This document shows positions 50,439 to 60,073 of a DNA stretch of 64,000 nucleotides, piece after piece; positions within the stretch are counted from its first letter, which is position 1; each line of letters starts with the position of its first letter. Source of the DNA: a bacterium. Lineage in GTDB: Bacteria; Elusimicrobiota; Elusimicrobia; Elusimicrobiales; UBA9959. The notes beneath the pieces are model-generated. The model made no database searches. It was not told the origin of the DNA and was given only the letters and a program-made list of their open reading frames with translations. The stretch covers positions 1 through 64,000 of the forward strand of contig JAJZPL010000001.1 of the NCBI GenBank assembly GCA_021811185.1. The letters run 5' to 3'. A program made the position numbers and the translations under genes.

Positions 50439-50888
50439 ATGAAAGTAATACTGAAAAAAGACGTCAACAACCTCGGCCGTTCCGGCGAGATAAAGGTAGT
50501 GAAAGACGGCTACGCCCGCAACTTCCTGCTGCCCCGCGACATGGTGGAATTAGCCACCGAAGGCGCGCTCAAGGCCTGGAAGAACAGCGCCGACAAGCGC
50601 GCCAAGCGCGTGTCCACCGAGGACGCGGCCCTTAAAGAGCTGGCCAAGCGCCTCGACGCGGTCACCCTCTCCTTCTCCCGCCCCGTCTCCGAGGACGGCG
50701 TAATGTTCGGTTCCGTGGCCAAGAGCGATATCATAAAGAACCTGGCCGCCGCCGACATGGAAGTCAGCAAGGAAATGATAAAGCTGCCCGCTTCCCTGAA
50801 GGCCGTGGGGACCTTCGAAGTGGAAATAGCGCTCAAGATGGACATCGCGGCCAAAATAAAGGTAGCGATCTCGGCGCAGAGCAAGTAA
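50439..50888 (+). CDS. rplI: Ribosomal protein bL9
   Basis: A 149-residue protein with the L9 N-terminal domain (MKVILKKDVNNLGRSGEIK, VKDGYARNFLLPRDMVELAT), a long connecting helix and the C-terminal RNA-binding domain (DGVMFGSVAKSDI). GGAG 9 bases before the ATG. Last ribosomal gene of the unit, followed by a GC-rich hairpin. Confidence 0.93.
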   Translation: MKVILKKDVNNLGRSGEIKVVKDGYARNFLLPRDMVELATEGALKAWKNSADKRAKRVSTEDAALKELAKRLDAVTLSFSRPVSEDGVMFGSVAKSDIIKNLAAADMEVSKEMIKLPASLKAVGTFEVEIALKMDIAAKIKVAISAQSK

Positions 50889-50904
50889 CAGCCTTTCCTT
50901 TAAT

Positions 50905-50937
50905 GCCCGGGTCCTGGCTTTCCGGCCGGACCCGGGC
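50905..50937 (+). terminator. GC-rich hairpin after rplI
   Basis: A perfect 10-bp outer stem (50905-50914 with 50928-50937), with some inner pairing, followed by TTAATCTT. The weak T-run makes it an attenuator or partial terminator before dnaB. Confidence 0.55.
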
Positions 50938-50972
50938 TTAATCTTCAAAAACGCAGGGGGCGGTCCCATCTT

Positions 50973-52358
50973 ATGACCTACAGCAAGGTTCCTCCAAACT
51001 CATTAGAGGCGGAAATGGCCGTCCTCGGGGCCATGCTCATAGAGAAAGAGGTCATCGAGGGCATCACCGAGATCCTGCAGCCCAAACATTTTTACAGCGA
51101 GATCCACCGCAAGATCTACGAGGCCATCCTGGAGCTCCGCTCCCGCAACCTCCCCGTGGACGTGGTTACCCTTTCCGAAGAGCTCAGGAAGAACGGCCGC
51201 CTGGAGGAACTGGGCGGGCAGAAATACCTGGCCGACCTGATGGAGAAGGTCTCCACCGCGGCCCATACCCAGGCCTACGCCAACATCGTCAAGGACAAGG
51301 CCGTGCTGCGCGACCTGATCCGCGTCTCCACCTCCGTCGTGGAGAAATCATTCGAGGGTTCGGAGGAAGTGGACCGCATCCTGGATTACGCCCAGCAGGA
51401 AGTGCTGGGTGTGGCGCAGAAGAACACCGACCACGGCTTCGCCTCCGCCGCCGACCTGGCCAAGGAAGTGCTGGACCGGATAGAAAAATATTATTCCAAC
51501 CATTCCGCCATCACCGGCGTGCCCACCGGCTTCAGCCGCCTGGACGACATGACCGGCGGCTTCCAGAAATCGGACCTGATCATCCTGGCGGCCCGCCCGT
51601 CTATGGGCAAGACCGCCATGGCGCTGAACATGGCTTACCATGCGTGCGTGGAAAAAAAGGTCCCCACCGCTTTCTTCTCGCTGGAAATGAACAAGCATTC
51701 CATCATGCAGCGTATGATCTGCTCCGCCGCGCGCGCCAATCTCGGCGGCGTCAGGAACGGCCGCCTGCCCCGCGAGATCTGGCCCAACCTCACCCGCCAC
51801 ACGGCGGAGGTTTCCGAATCCCCGCTTTACATCGACGACTCGCCCGGCCTGAACATCCTGGACATCCGCAACCGCACCAGGAAGCTGATGAACCAGCTTA
51901 AGGCCGAGGGCAAGACGCTGGGCATCGTGATGATAGACTACCTGCAGCTGATCCGCGGCGCCGGCAAGACCGAGAGCCGCCAGCAGGAGGTCGCCGAGAT
52001 CTCCCGCCTGCTCAAGGACCTGGCCCGCAGCCTCGAGGTGCCCATCATCGCCCTCTCGCAGCTTAACCGCCGCAGCGAGGACAAAGGCCGCGAGGGCAAC
52101 CGCCCCCAGCTTTCCGACCTGCGCGACTCGGGCTCCATCGAACAGGACGCCGACGTGGTGGGCCTGATCCACCGCGAGGAATATTACAAGCGCGAGGACC
52201 CGACCCTTAAGAACAAGGCCACCCTGATCATAGCCAAGCAGCGCAACGGCCCGGTGGGCGACGTGGAGCTGCAGTTCTTCCACGAGTACACCAAGTTCGA
52301 GAACCCGGCCATGCCCGGCATCGAATCGGGCGGCGTGCCGGAAGAGGCCGTTTTTTAG
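50973..52358 (+). CDS. dnaB: Replicative DNA helicase DnaB
   Basis: A 461-residue hexameric helicase that unwinds the fork. N-terminal domain PPNSLEAEMAVLGAML; RecA-like core with Walker A AARPSMGKTAMALN, Walker B IVMIDYLQLI, and the arginine-finger block SDLRDSGSIEQDADVV. No intein. Its position after rplI is a common arrangement in bacteria. Confidence 0.95.
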   Translation: MTYSKVPPNSLEAEMAVLGAMLIEKEVIEGITEILQPKHFYSEIHRKIYEAILELRSRNLPVDVVTLSEELRKNGRLEELGGQKYLADLMEKVSTAAHTQAYANIVKDKAVLRDLIRVSTSVVEKSFEGSEEVDRILDYAQQEVLGVAQKNTDHGFASAADLAKEVLDRIEKYYSNHSAITGVPTGFSRLDDMTGGFQKSDLIILAARPSMGKTAMALNMAYHACVEKKVPTAFFSLEMNKHSIMQRMICSAARANLGGVRNGRLPREIWPNLTRHTAEVSESPLYIDDSPGLNILDIRNRTRKLMNQLKAEGKTLGIVMIDYLQLIRGAGKTESRQQEVAEISRLLKDLARSLEVPIIALSQLNRRSEDKGREGNRPQLSDLRDSGSIEQDADVVGLIHREEYYKREDPTLKNKATLIIAKQRNGPVGDVELQFFHEYTKFENPAMPGIESGGVPEEAVF

Positions 52359-52369
52359 GCCCGACCGCC

Positions 52370-53470
52370 ATGGCCATGATCCTGAGGCCGACCCGCGCCG
52401 AGATCCGGCTTTCAGCCGTAAGGAACAACCTTAAGAAGTTAGCGAAAACAGCCGCGCCCGCGCGGCTGCTTTTCGTGGTGAAGGCTAACGCCTACGGCCA
52501 CGGCGCCGCGGAACTCGCGCGCCTGGCGGAGCGCGAAAAACTCGCCTGGGGCTTCGGCGTGTCGTCGGTGGAAGAGGGCCTGGCGCTGCGCGAAGCCGGG
52601 GTGAAGAGCCCGGTACTGGTACTGGGGAGCCTGTATCCTTTCGAGAGTTTCGTGGCGGCCATCAACGCGGACCTGATGGTGACCATCGCAAGTCTCGACG
52701 CCGCGCGGCAGGTGAGCGAGGCCGCGCGCAGCCTTTCCAAAAAGGCCGTCTGCCACATGAAGCTGGAGACCGGCATGGGCCGCATAGGCGCGCGCCGCCC
52801 TTCGCTGCTTAAAATTTACGACGAGCTTTCCGCCTCCGGCAACGTTACCGTGGCCGGCATGTACACGCATCTTTCCAGCGCGGATTCGGACCCCGAATAC
52901 ACCGCCAGACAGCTCGGCTATTTCAGCGAGACGGCCGCCGACCTGAAGGCCAGGGGCGCGCGCGGGCTCACGCTGCACGCCGCCGCTTCGTGCGGCCTTC
53001 TGAATTTTCCGGAAAGCCGCTGGGACATGGTGCGCTCCGGCATAGCCGCGTACGGCCTGGCCGAGGGCTTCGAGCCGGCGCTGGCCTGGAAGACGAAGAT
53101 AGTTTTTCTCAAGAACGTGCGCGAGGGCGCCTTTATAAGCTATAACAAGTCTTTCAGGGCCGACCGGCCGCTGAAGATCGCCACTATCCCGGTAGGTTAC
53201 GCGGACGGCTATATCCGGCGTTTCTCCAATAAGGCCGACGTGCTGATAGGCGGGAAACGCTGCCGGGTGCTCGGCAACGTGACCATGGATATGACGATGG
53301 CGGACGTGACCGCGGTGAAGGACGCGGCCGTCGGGTCCGAGGCCGTGCTGCTCGGGCGGCAGGGCGGGGAGGAAGTGACGGCCCAGGAGCTGGCCGACCT
53401 CGCCGGCACCATAACGTACGAGATAGTAACGCAGATATCGGCCCGGGTGCCGAGGGTCTACGCCGAATGA
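52370..53470 (+). CDS. alr: Alanine racemase
   Basis: A 366-residue PLP enzyme making D-alanine for peptidoglycan. The PLP lysine is in LFVVKANAYGHGAAEL; the catalytic tyrosine is in AFISYNKSFRA; KLETGMGRIG and VTMDMTMADVT complete the family blocks. It overlaps mlaE by four bases (ATGA). Confidence 0.93.
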   Translation: MAMILRPTRAEIRLSAVRNNLKKLAKTAAPARLLFVVKANAYGHGAAELARLAEREKLAWGFGVSSVEEGLALREAGVKSPVLVLGSLYPFESFVAAINADLMVTIASLDAARQVSEAARSLSKKAVCHMKLETGMGRIGARRPSLLKIYDELSASGNVTVAGMYTHLSSADSDPEYTARQLGYFSETAADLKARGARGLTLHAAASCGLLNFPESRWDMVRSGIAAYGLAEGFEPALAWKTKIVFLKNVREGAFISYNKSFRADRPLKIATIPVGYADGYIRRFSNKADVLIGGKRCRVLGNVTMDMTMADVTAVKDAAVGSEAVLLGRQGGEEVTAQELADLAGTITYEIVTQISARVPRVYAE

Positions 53471-54255
53471 AACATCCAGTTCTGGACTATACCGGGCGGC
53501 ACTTTCTGAACCTGGCCGAGGCCATGGGGACGGCGGCGCTTATGCTGAAGTCCGTGGTCTTCTGGTTCTTCAGCGCCAAGTTCGAGCTGCGCGAGACCGT
53601 CAAGCAGGCGGTCAAGATCGGCGTGGATTCCATGACCGTCACCGTGCTGACCAGCTTTTTCACCGGCATGGTGCTGGCCCTGCAGATGGGCCAGTCCATG
53701 AAAAATCTTTTCAACGAGCCCATGTACATAGGCACCATGGTGGCCTTCACCATGCTGAAGGAGCTGGGCCCGGTGCTGACCTCCGTGGTGGTGGCCGGCC
53801 GCGCCGGCGCCGTAGTCACCGCCGAGATCGGCACCATGCAGGTGACCGAGCAGATAGACGCGCTGTACACGCTGGGCACCAACCCGACGCGGTACCTGCT
53901 GGTGCCGCGCTACATCGCCTTCATGCTCACGCTGCCGCTGCTCACCGTGTTCGCCGACTTCCTCGGCACGCTCGGCGGGCTCCTGGTGGCGGTGGTGAAG
54001 CTCCGGGTCTCGCCCACGGTCTACATGAACGATATTTATACGACCCTCTCCGTGAGCGACTTTATGCACGGTTTCATCAAGACTTTTTTCTTCGCGTTCA
54101 TGATCGCCACGGTGTCCTGCTACAAGGGCCTCCGGACGAAGGGCGGCGCCGAGGGCGTGGGCAAGTCTACTACGGAAGCGGTGGTGGCCAGCATGGTGCT
54201 GGTACTGGTGATGGACTATTTCATAAGCGCCATGCTGGTGGCGGCGGGCATATGA
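53467..54255 (+). CDS. mlaE: MlaE-family ABC permease
   Basis: A 262-residue inner-membrane permease with about five to six helices. GAVVTAEIGTMQVTEQIDAL and the LVVPRYIAF-like block (YLLVPRYIAFMLTLPLL) are family signatures. MlaE works with MlaF and MCE protein MlaD to move phospholipids between the membranes. It overlaps the ATPase gene by four bases. Confidence 0.92.
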   Translation: MKHPVLDYTGRHFLNLAEAMGTAALMLKSVVFWFFSAKFELRETVKQAVKIGVDSMTVTVLTSFFTGMVLALQMGQSMKNLFNEPMYIGTMVAFTMLKELGPVLTSVVVAGRAGAVVTAEIGTMQVTEQIDALYTLGTNPTRYLLVPRYIAFMLTLPLLTVFADFLGTLGGLLVAVVKLRVSPTVYMNDIYTTLSVSDFMHGFIKTFFFAFMIATVSCYKGLRTKGGAEGVGKSTTEAVVASMVLVLVMDYFISAMLVAAGI

Positions 54256-54992
54256 TAGAAATAAAGAATTTAAGCAAAGCTTTTTCCGACCGGAAGATCC
54301 TCGACGGGATCACCGTGGACATCAAGGACGGGGAACTGTTCAGCGTGATAGGCCCGTCCGGCATGGGCAAGAGCACCTTTATTAAATGCGTGATCCGCCT
54401 GCTCAGGCCCGAGAACGGGCAGATCATCGTGGACGGGCAGGATATAGGCTCCACCAACAGCGAGTTCACGCTGGCCAGGGTGAGGCGCAGCTTCGGCTAC
54501 CTGTTCCAGGAAGGCGCGCTGTTCGACTCGCTTACGGTGATGGAGAACGTGGCTTTCGGTCTCAGGTACCTTACCGACAAGCCCCGGAGCGACTACCCGC
54601 GCATCGTAAAAGAGAAGCTGGCGCTGGTGGGGCTAAAGGACGTGGAAGACCTGAAACCGTCCGAGCTTTCGGTGGGCATGAAAAAGCGCGTGTCGCTGGC
54701 GCGTTCGATCGCCGCCGAGCCGAAGTACATGCTTTACGACGAGCCCACCACCGGCCTGGACCCGGTCACCACCGGCATGGTGAAAGACCTGATCACCGAC
54801 ATGCGCGAAAAGCTCAAGATCACCTCCGTCGTGGTAACGCACGACCTCAAGCTCGCGCTCGAGATCTCCAGCCGGGTGGCCATGCTCTATAACGGCGAGT
54901 TCGTGGAAGTATCCGAGCCCGCCACGTTCCGCCGTTCCGAGAACCCCGAAGTGAAGGAATTCATGGAGATCTCGGGTCTTTCCCGCAAATAA
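54252..54992 (+). CDS. mlaF: MlaF-family ABC ATPase
   Basis: A 246-residue ATP-binding subunit: Walker A GPSGMGKSTFIK, Q-loop near YLFQEGALFDSLTV, signature PSELSVGMKKRVSLARS, Walker B YMLYDEPTTGLDP and the switch His in VVVTHDLKLA. The FQEGALFDSLTV block is typical of the Mla group. Couples ATP use to lipid movement through MlaE. Confidence 0.93.
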   Translation: MIEIKNLSKAFSDRKILDGITVDIKDGELFSVIGPSGMGKSTFIKCVIRLLRPENGQIIVDGQDIGSTNSEFTLARVRRSFGYLFQEGALFDSLTVMENVAFGLRYLTDKPRSDYPRIVKEKLALVGLKDVEDLKPSELSVGMKKRVSLARSIAAEPKYMLYDEPTTGLDPVTTGMVKDLITDMREKLKITSVVVTHDLKLALEISSRVAMLYNGEFVEVSEPATFRRSENPEVKEFMEISGLSRK

Positions 54993-55065
54993 CCGCCCCG
55001 CGGGGCCGTTCCCGCGCCAATTCCCCTTGATAAGCCCTTTTTGCCCTGTAAAAGGGGCGCGAAAA

Positions 55066-55092
55066 TTGCTATTTTATAGGCTGAAGTATAAT
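55066..55092 (+). promoter_or_regulatory. Candidate promoter for mlaD
   Basis: TTGCTA at 55066-55071 and a consensus TATAAT at 55087-55092 with a short spacer (15 bases). The ATG at 55131 has AAGGA just upstream. The short spacer lowers confidence, but the 138-base gap before mlaD makes a separate start likely. Confidence 0.4.
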
Positions 55093-55130
55093 ATAGATAT
55101 CTATCGCGGTCCGGCTGTGTTAAGGATTTC

Positions 55131-56429
55131 ATGAACGGCGAGACAAAGGTCGGCATTTTCGTGCTGGTCGGTTCCATACTTTTCGGAACCGCCATTTTTC
55201 TGCTCGGGGATTATTCCTTCGAGCGTTTTTACCCCGTTTACGCGGAATTCTCCGACGTGGCCGGCCTGCCCGACAAGGCGGTCGTAAAACTTTCCGGCGT
55301 CGAGGTCGGCAAGATCAAGAGGATCTATCTGAAAGACGACAAGGTCATAGTGCAGCTGGCCGTCCGCGACGGCGTGAAGATCTACCGCGACGCCAGGTTC
55401 CTGGTGGGCTCCACCAGCATGATCGGCTCCAAGTTCCTGGAAGTGGACCAGGGCACGCCCGCCGCCGGCGTGCTGGAGGCCGGCACCACCGTGCGCGGCG
55501 AAAGCGCCGTGCCGCTGGACCGGGCCCTGGCCAACGCGGTGGCCAGCGTGGAGGGCCTGGTAAAGGACCTGCGCGGCAACGGCGACCTGGGCCAGAATCT
55601 GAACGACGTCCTCAACAACCTCAAGGACGTCACGGCCAACATCAACGACCTCGTGGCCACCAGCCAGCCGCACGCCGAAAAGGCCATGGAGCGCCTGGAT
55701 TCCATTACCGCCAAGCTGGACGCGATGCTGACCAAGACCGACCAGATCGTGGACAAGATCAACAGCGGCCAGGGCGTGGCCGGCGCGCTGGTCTCCGACC
55801 AGAAAATGAAGGAGAACGTCTCCGACACCCTCAACAACCTGAAGGACGCCAGCGCCTCGGCGAAGGCGGCGCTCGGGCGCATAGGCGGCTACCGCACCTT
55901 CCTGAAATGGGATTTCAAGTATGACCCCGCCACCAAGGGCTCCAAGGACGATTTTGGCATAAAGATCTACCCGCGGCCGGGCCGCTATTATTACCTGGGC
56001 GGGTCCAATATGCTGAACAAGAAGGACAGGGTGCAGGGCACGGATTACGAGACGCTGAACACCATAGACGCCCAGCTCGGCTGGGAGCTGAACGCCTTCG
56101 ACCTGTACGCCGGGATCCTGCGCGGGGCCGGCGGGGCCGGCATGCGCTGGAAGCCCTTCTTTAATTCCAAGTGGGACCGCCTCGTCGTTATCGTAGAGGG
56201 CTCGGATTTCACACGGTACCGCCGCATCAAGGGCCGGATGTTCAGGAACCCGCGCTACGACGTGGGCGTGGACGTGGCGCTGAACAAGTACCTTTCCGCC
56301 GGGGTGCGGCTTAACGACCTGGCCGAGGTGAAGCGCGTGCAGTACACCACGCGGCTGGTGTTCGAGGATAAGGATATTTCCTACCTCCTGGGCTTCGCCA
56401 CGCTGGGTTCGCTGAAGAGCACCAGGTAA
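55131..56429 (+). CDS. mlaD: MCE-domain protein MlaD
   Basis: A 432-residue protein with an N-terminal membrane anchor (about residues 7-25) and one MCE domain (YAEFSDVAGLPDKAVVKLSGVEVGKI, STSMIGSKFLEVDQG). A long helical region with repeated AN..ND/LD segments follows (~140-260), probably forming the lipid tunnel, and a strand-rich C-terminus. It is the substrate-binding part of the MlaEFD transporter encoded just upstream. Confidence 0.9.
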   Translation: MNGETKVGIFVLVGSILFGTAIFLLGDYSFERFYPVYAEFSDVAGLPDKAVVKLSGVEVGKIKRIYLKDDKVIVQLAVRDGVKIYRDARFLVGSTSMIGSKFLEVDQGTPAAGVLEAGTTVRGESAVPLDRALANAVASVEGLVKDLRGNGDLGQNLNDVLNNLKDVTANINDLVATSQPHAEKAMERLDSITAKLDAMLTKTDQIVDKINSGQGVAGALVSDQKMKENVSDTLNNLKDASASAKAALGRIGGYRTFLKWDFKYDPATKGSKDDFGIKIYPRPGRYYYLGGSNMLNKKDRVQGTDYETLNTIDAQLGWELNAFDLYAGILRGAGGAGMRWKPFFNSKWDRLVVIVEGSDFTRYRRIKGRMFRNPRYDVGVDVALNKYLSAGVRLNDLAEVKRVQYTTRLVFEDKDISYLLGFATLGSLKSTR

Positions 56430-56443
56430 GCGGAAAAATTTTA

Positions 56444-57856
56444 ATGAAACTAAGGACTATCTACCGTTGCCAGCAGTGCGGCCAGTCCTCGCCCAAGTGG
56501 GCGGGGCAGTGCGCCGCTTGCGGCGGCTGGAACACGCTGGTGGAGGAAGCCGAGGAAGTGCTCACCAAGGCGGCCGCCAAGGCGCGCGGCCTTACCGATT
56601 TTTCCGAGGCGCCGGTTAAGCTTTCCGAGGCCCGGGCCATGAAGGCCGAACACGCGGCCACCGGCATTTCCGAGCTGGACCGCGCGCTGGGCGGCGGGCT
56701 GGTGGCGGGCCAGGTGGTGCTGCTGGCCGGGCCCCCCGGCATAGGCAAGAGCACGCTGACGCTGGAATGCTCCGTAGCGATGGCCTCCGGCGCCTACGCC
56801 GGCAAGAAAGTCCTTTACGTTTCGGGCGAGGAATCGCTCGCGCAGGTAGGCTCGCGCGCCGAGCGCCTGGGCGCCAAGCCGGACAACGTGTACCTGATGA
56901 GCGAGACCAACCTGGCCAAGATCGTGGAGGCCTTCCGCAATTTAAAGCCCGCTTTCCTGGTGATCGATTCCATCCAGACCGTCTATCACCCGGAGTTCGT
57001 GGGCAGTCCCGGCTCCGTCGGGCAGATCCGAGAGTGCGCCTCCGAGCTGCTGAAGACCGTGAAGGCCGCCGGCGTGCCGCTGTTCCTGCTCGGGCACGTC
57101 ACCAAGGAAGGCTCGCTGGCCGGGCCCAAGGTGCTGGAGCATATCGTGGACACCGTGCTCTATTTCGACGCGGAGAAGAACAATGCCTTCCGCGTGCTGC
57201 GGCCGCACAAGAACCGCTTCGGCCCGGTGGACGAGACCGGCATCTTCGAGATGACCGCCAAGGGGCTGCGCTCGGTGGACGACGCCGGGCTGCTGCTGGC
57301 CGAGAGCGACCGCGACCGGTCGCTGGCCGGCCGCGCCTTCACGGTGGCTTTCGAGGGCGCGCGCCCGATGCTGGCGGAGATCCAGGCGCTGGCCGCCCAT
57401 TCCTATTTGCCCTATCCGCGCCGCACCGTGACCGGCGTGGACCTGAACCGCGCGCAGATGCTGATAGCCGCGCTGGAGAAGAACGTGGGCCTGCGCTTCG
57501 ACGAGATGGACGTGTTCGTCTCGCTCGCCGGCGGCATAAAACTTAAGGACCCCGCGCTGGACCTGGCCTTCTGCGCCGCGCTGATCAGCTCGGCCAAGGA
57601 TATCCCGCTGCCGCCCGACTGCGTGTTCATGGGCGAAGTGGGGATACTGGCGCAGACCTCCAGCCCCGGCTTCCTGGACCGGCGCCTGGCCGAGGCCGAG
57701 CGGCTCGGCTTTAAAACGGCTTTTGTACCCCGGCTGCCGAAGAAGGACGAAGGGCGCTTCAAGACCCTCCGCCTCGAGGTGGTCAGGGACATGGGCGGGC
57801 TTTACGCCGCCCTGGTAAAATTAACACCCGCGAAAGCGGGCAAACAGAAAGAATAA
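56444..57856 (+). CDS. radA: DNA repair protein RadA
   Basis: A 470-residue protein: N-terminal zinc finger (CQQCGQSSPKWAGQCAACG), RecA-like ATPase with Walker A GPPGIGKSTLTLE, the RadA-specific KNRFG motif (PHKNRFGPVDETG) and a C-terminal Lon-protease-like domain (AGGIKLKDPALDLAFC). RadA promotes branch migration in recombinational repair. 14 bases after mlaD. Confidence 0.95.
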   Translation: MKLRTIYRCQQCGQSSPKWAGQCAACGGWNTLVEEAEEVLTKAAAKARGLTDFSEAPVKLSEARAMKAEHAATGISELDRALGGGLVAGQVVLLAGPPGIGKSTLTLECSVAMASGAYAGKKVLYVSGEESLAQVGSRAERLGAKPDNVYLMSETNLAKIVEAFRNLKPAFLVIDSIQTVYHPEFVGSPGSVGQIRECASELLKTVKAAGVPLFLLGHVTKEGSLAGPKVLEHIVDTVLYFDAEKNNAFRVLRPHKNRFGPVDETGIFEMTAKGLRSVDDAGLLLAESDRDRSLAGRAFTVAFEGARPMLAEIQALAAHSYLPYPRRTVTGVDLNRAQMLIAALEKNVGLRFDEMDVFVSLAGGIKLKDPALDLAFCAALISSAKDIPLPPDCVFMGEVGILAQTSSPGFLDRRLAEAERLGFKTAFVPRLPKKDEGRFKTLRLEVVRDMGGLYAALVKLTPAKAGKQKE

Positions 57857-57865
57857 GGAGCTAAC

Positions 57866-58867
57866 ATGATAGTCTGGATCTTCAGGGCTGTTGCCCTAGT
57901 GGTTACCCCGGCGCTGACCTGGCTGATGGTCTCCAAGGACCTCAAAGGCCTGGCGTTCGGCGTGCTGATAGGCCTGGTGATAATAGGCGTGGAATACGTC
58001 TTCGAGAACGTCAGCCTGTTCTCGCTGATCATCGGCATCATCGGCGCGGTAGTGGGTATTATTATTTCCAAGCTGCTGGATTACACGGTGTTCCAGATCG
58101 GCAACGACTCGCTGAACGGGGTCTGGGCCACCTACAACCCCATCATCCGCTACGCGCTGGCGCTGCTGGGCATGATGGTGAGCATCAAGAAGATCCCCGA
58201 GCTCGACGACCTGGACAAGAACCTGCTGGGCCGCAAGGGCGGCAGGGGCATGAAGGTGCTGGACCTCAGCGCCATCGTGGACGGCCGCGTGCTGGACATC
58301 TGCGACACCCACTTCATCACCGGCGGCATGGTGACGCCGCGCTTCGTGGTGCAGGAGCTGCACGCGCTGGCCGAATCCAACGAGCCCATCAACCGGGCCA
58401 AGGGCCGCCGCGGCCTCGACATCCTGGCCCGCCTGCAGGAATCGCGCGACATCCCGTTCCGCGTGCTCGACCGCGATTTCAAGGAAGTAGCCGACAACCA
58501 GATGAAACTGGTGACCATAGCCAAGGAACTGGGCGCCTCCATCATCACGATAGACTTCAACATCAACAAGCTGGCCGCGCTCGAGAACCTGACCGTGCTG
58601 AACATCAACGACCTGACCATAGCCCTGAAGCCCGTGGTGCTGCCCGGCGAGGACATGAGCGTGTTCGTGATGAAGGAAGGCAAGGAGAAGGAGCAGGGCG
58701 TGGGCTACCTGGACGACGGCACTATGATCGTGATCGAGGACGGCCACGAATACATCGGCAAGAAAGTGGACGCCGTGGTGCAGTCCATCCTGCAGACCTC
58801 GCAGGGCCGCATCATCTTTACGCGCGTGAAAGGCAAATCCGCGCAGCAGGGGCCCAAGCAGCCTTAA
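57866..58867 (+). CDS. PIN/TRAM-domain membrane protein (YacL type)
   Basis: A 333-residue protein with three to four N-terminal membrane helices (~4-100), a PIN nuclease-like domain (VLDLSAIVDGRVLDICDTHF, ASIITIDFNINKLA with acidic residues) and a C-terminal TRAM domain (GVGYLDDGTMIVIEDGHEYIGKKVDAVV). Same build as Bacillus YacL, which neighbours radA and ispD there too. AGGAG precedes the ATG. Confidence 0.9.
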   Translation: MIVWIFRAVALVVTPALTWLMVSKDLKGLAFGVLIGLVIIGVEYVFENVSLFSLIIGIIGAVVGIIISKLLDYTVFQIGNDSLNGVWATYNPIIRYALALLGMMVSIKKIPELDDLDKNLLGRKGGRGMKVLDLSAIVDGRVLDICDTHFITGGMVTPRFVVQELHALAESNEPINRAKGRRGLDILARLQESRDIPFRVLDRDFKEVADNQMKLVTIAKELGASIITIDFNINKLAALENLTVLNINDLTIALKPVVLPGEDMSVFVMKEGKEKEQGVGYLDDGTMIVIEDGHEYIGKKVDAVVQSILQTSQGRIIFTRVKGKSAQQGPKQP

Positions 58868-58882
58868 GCCGCAGGGAGCCGT

Positions 58883-60073
58883 GTGACCAAGAAAGAAAAA
58901 AAGACCGGCGGGGCCGAGGCGATAATACTCGCCGGCGGCTCCGGCTCGCGGATGGGGGCTGAAAAGCAGTACCTGCCGCTGGCCGGCCGCCCCATGATAG
59001 AGTGGACGGTGGAAGCTTTCACCTCGAGCGGTCTGTTCTCTAAGCTCATTTTGGCGCTGGGGCCGGACAACCTCGAAAAGTACGGCCCGGCCTGGGAGAA
59101 GGCCGGGGTCAGCGTGGTCCCGGCGGGAGCCACCCGCACCGGGTCGCTCCGGAACGCGTTCGAACTGGTAAGTCCCGGCGCGGAGCTGGTGGCCGTGCAC
59201 GACGGGGCCAGGCCCTTCGTGGACAAAGCGCTGATCGAGGCCTGCCTGGCCAAGGCGGCCGAGGCCGGCGCGGCCGTGCCCGCCGTGCCGCTCAAGGATA
59301 CGGTGAAAAAAGTGGCGGCGGACGGAAAGAATTTCGAGAGCACGCCGGAGCGGTCCGCGCTGCTGGCGGTGCAAACCCCGCAGTGCTACAAACGGGCGGT
59401 GCTGGCGAGCATCCTTTCACGCGCGGGCTCGAAAAAGGACTACTCGGACGAGTCGCAGGTGCTGGAGCAACTGGGGATAAAGGCCGCGGTGGTGCCCTCG
59501 AACTACCGCAATATTAAAATTACCACGCCGGAAGATCTTGTTATAGCGGAGGCTTTCATGAAAGATGCAAAAGCGGTTACAGCGCGCGTTAAAATACCGG
59601 TTTCGCGGGCCGGGTTCGGCTACGACATCCACCGCCTGGTGGAGGGCCGGCCGCTGGTGCTCGGCGGCGTGAAGATAGAGCATCCCAAGGGGCTGCTGGG
59701 ACATTCCGACGGCGACGTGGTGCTGCACTCCATCTGCGACGCGCTGCTCGGCTCCATTTCCGCCGGCGAGATCGGCGTTTACTTCCCGCCCACCGACCTG
59801 ACCCTGATGGGCATCTCCAGCGGGGTCATAGCCGAGAAGACCCTGGAAGTGCTGCTCTCGAAAAAAGCCCGCATCGTGAACGTGGACGCCACCATCGTGG
59901 CCGAAGAACCCAAGCTTAAGCCGCACTACGAGGCCATCCGCGATTCCGTGGCCAAGATCCTGAAGCTGGACCGCGCCGATGTGAGCATAAAAGCCAAAAG
60001 CCGCGAAGGCCTGGGCGACATCGGCCACGGCGAGGCCATAGTCTGCTACGCCGCCGTAAGCGTCTTAAAGTGA
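58883..60073 (+). CDS. ispDF: Bifunctional IspD/IspF
   Basis: A 396-residue fusion starting with GTG behind GGGAG. Residues ~10-225 are IspD (IILAGGSGSRMGAEKQYLPL, VHDGARPFVDKAL, TPQCYKRAVL) and ~238-396 are IspF (GFGYDIHRLVEG, LLGHSDGDVVLHSICDALLG, EGLGDIGHGEAI). They catalyse two non-consecutive steps of the MEP isoprenoid pathway. IspDF fusions are known from alpha- and epsilonproteobacteria and some other phyla. Confidence 0.95.
   Translation: MTKKEKKTGGAEAIILAGGSGSRMGAEKQYLPLAGRPMIEWTVEAFTSSGLFSKLILALGPDNLEKYGPAWEKAGVSVVPAGATRTGSLRNAFELVSPGAELVAVHDGARPFVDKALIEACLAKAAEAGAAVPAVPLKDTVKKVAADGKNFESTPERSALLAVQTPQCYKRAVLASILSRAGSKKDYSDESQVLEQLGIKAAVVPSNYRNIKITTPEDLVIAEAFMKDAKAVTARVKIPVSRAGFGYDIHRLVEGRPLVLGGVKIEHPKGLLGHSDGDVVLHSICDALLGSISAGEIGVYFPPTDLTLMGISSGVIAEKTLEVLLSKKARIVNVDATIVAEEPKLKPHYEAIRDSVAKILKLDRADVSIKAKSREGLGDIGHGEAIVCYAAVSVLK

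Noticed and set aside
55027-55056. CCCCTT...AAGGGG as a terminator after mlaF
   Set aside because: Only about six pairs, large loop and no T-run.
57896-59374. 492-codon open frame opposite the PIN/TRAM and ispDF genes
   Set aside because: It crosses two well-supported plus-strand genes and shows no domain.
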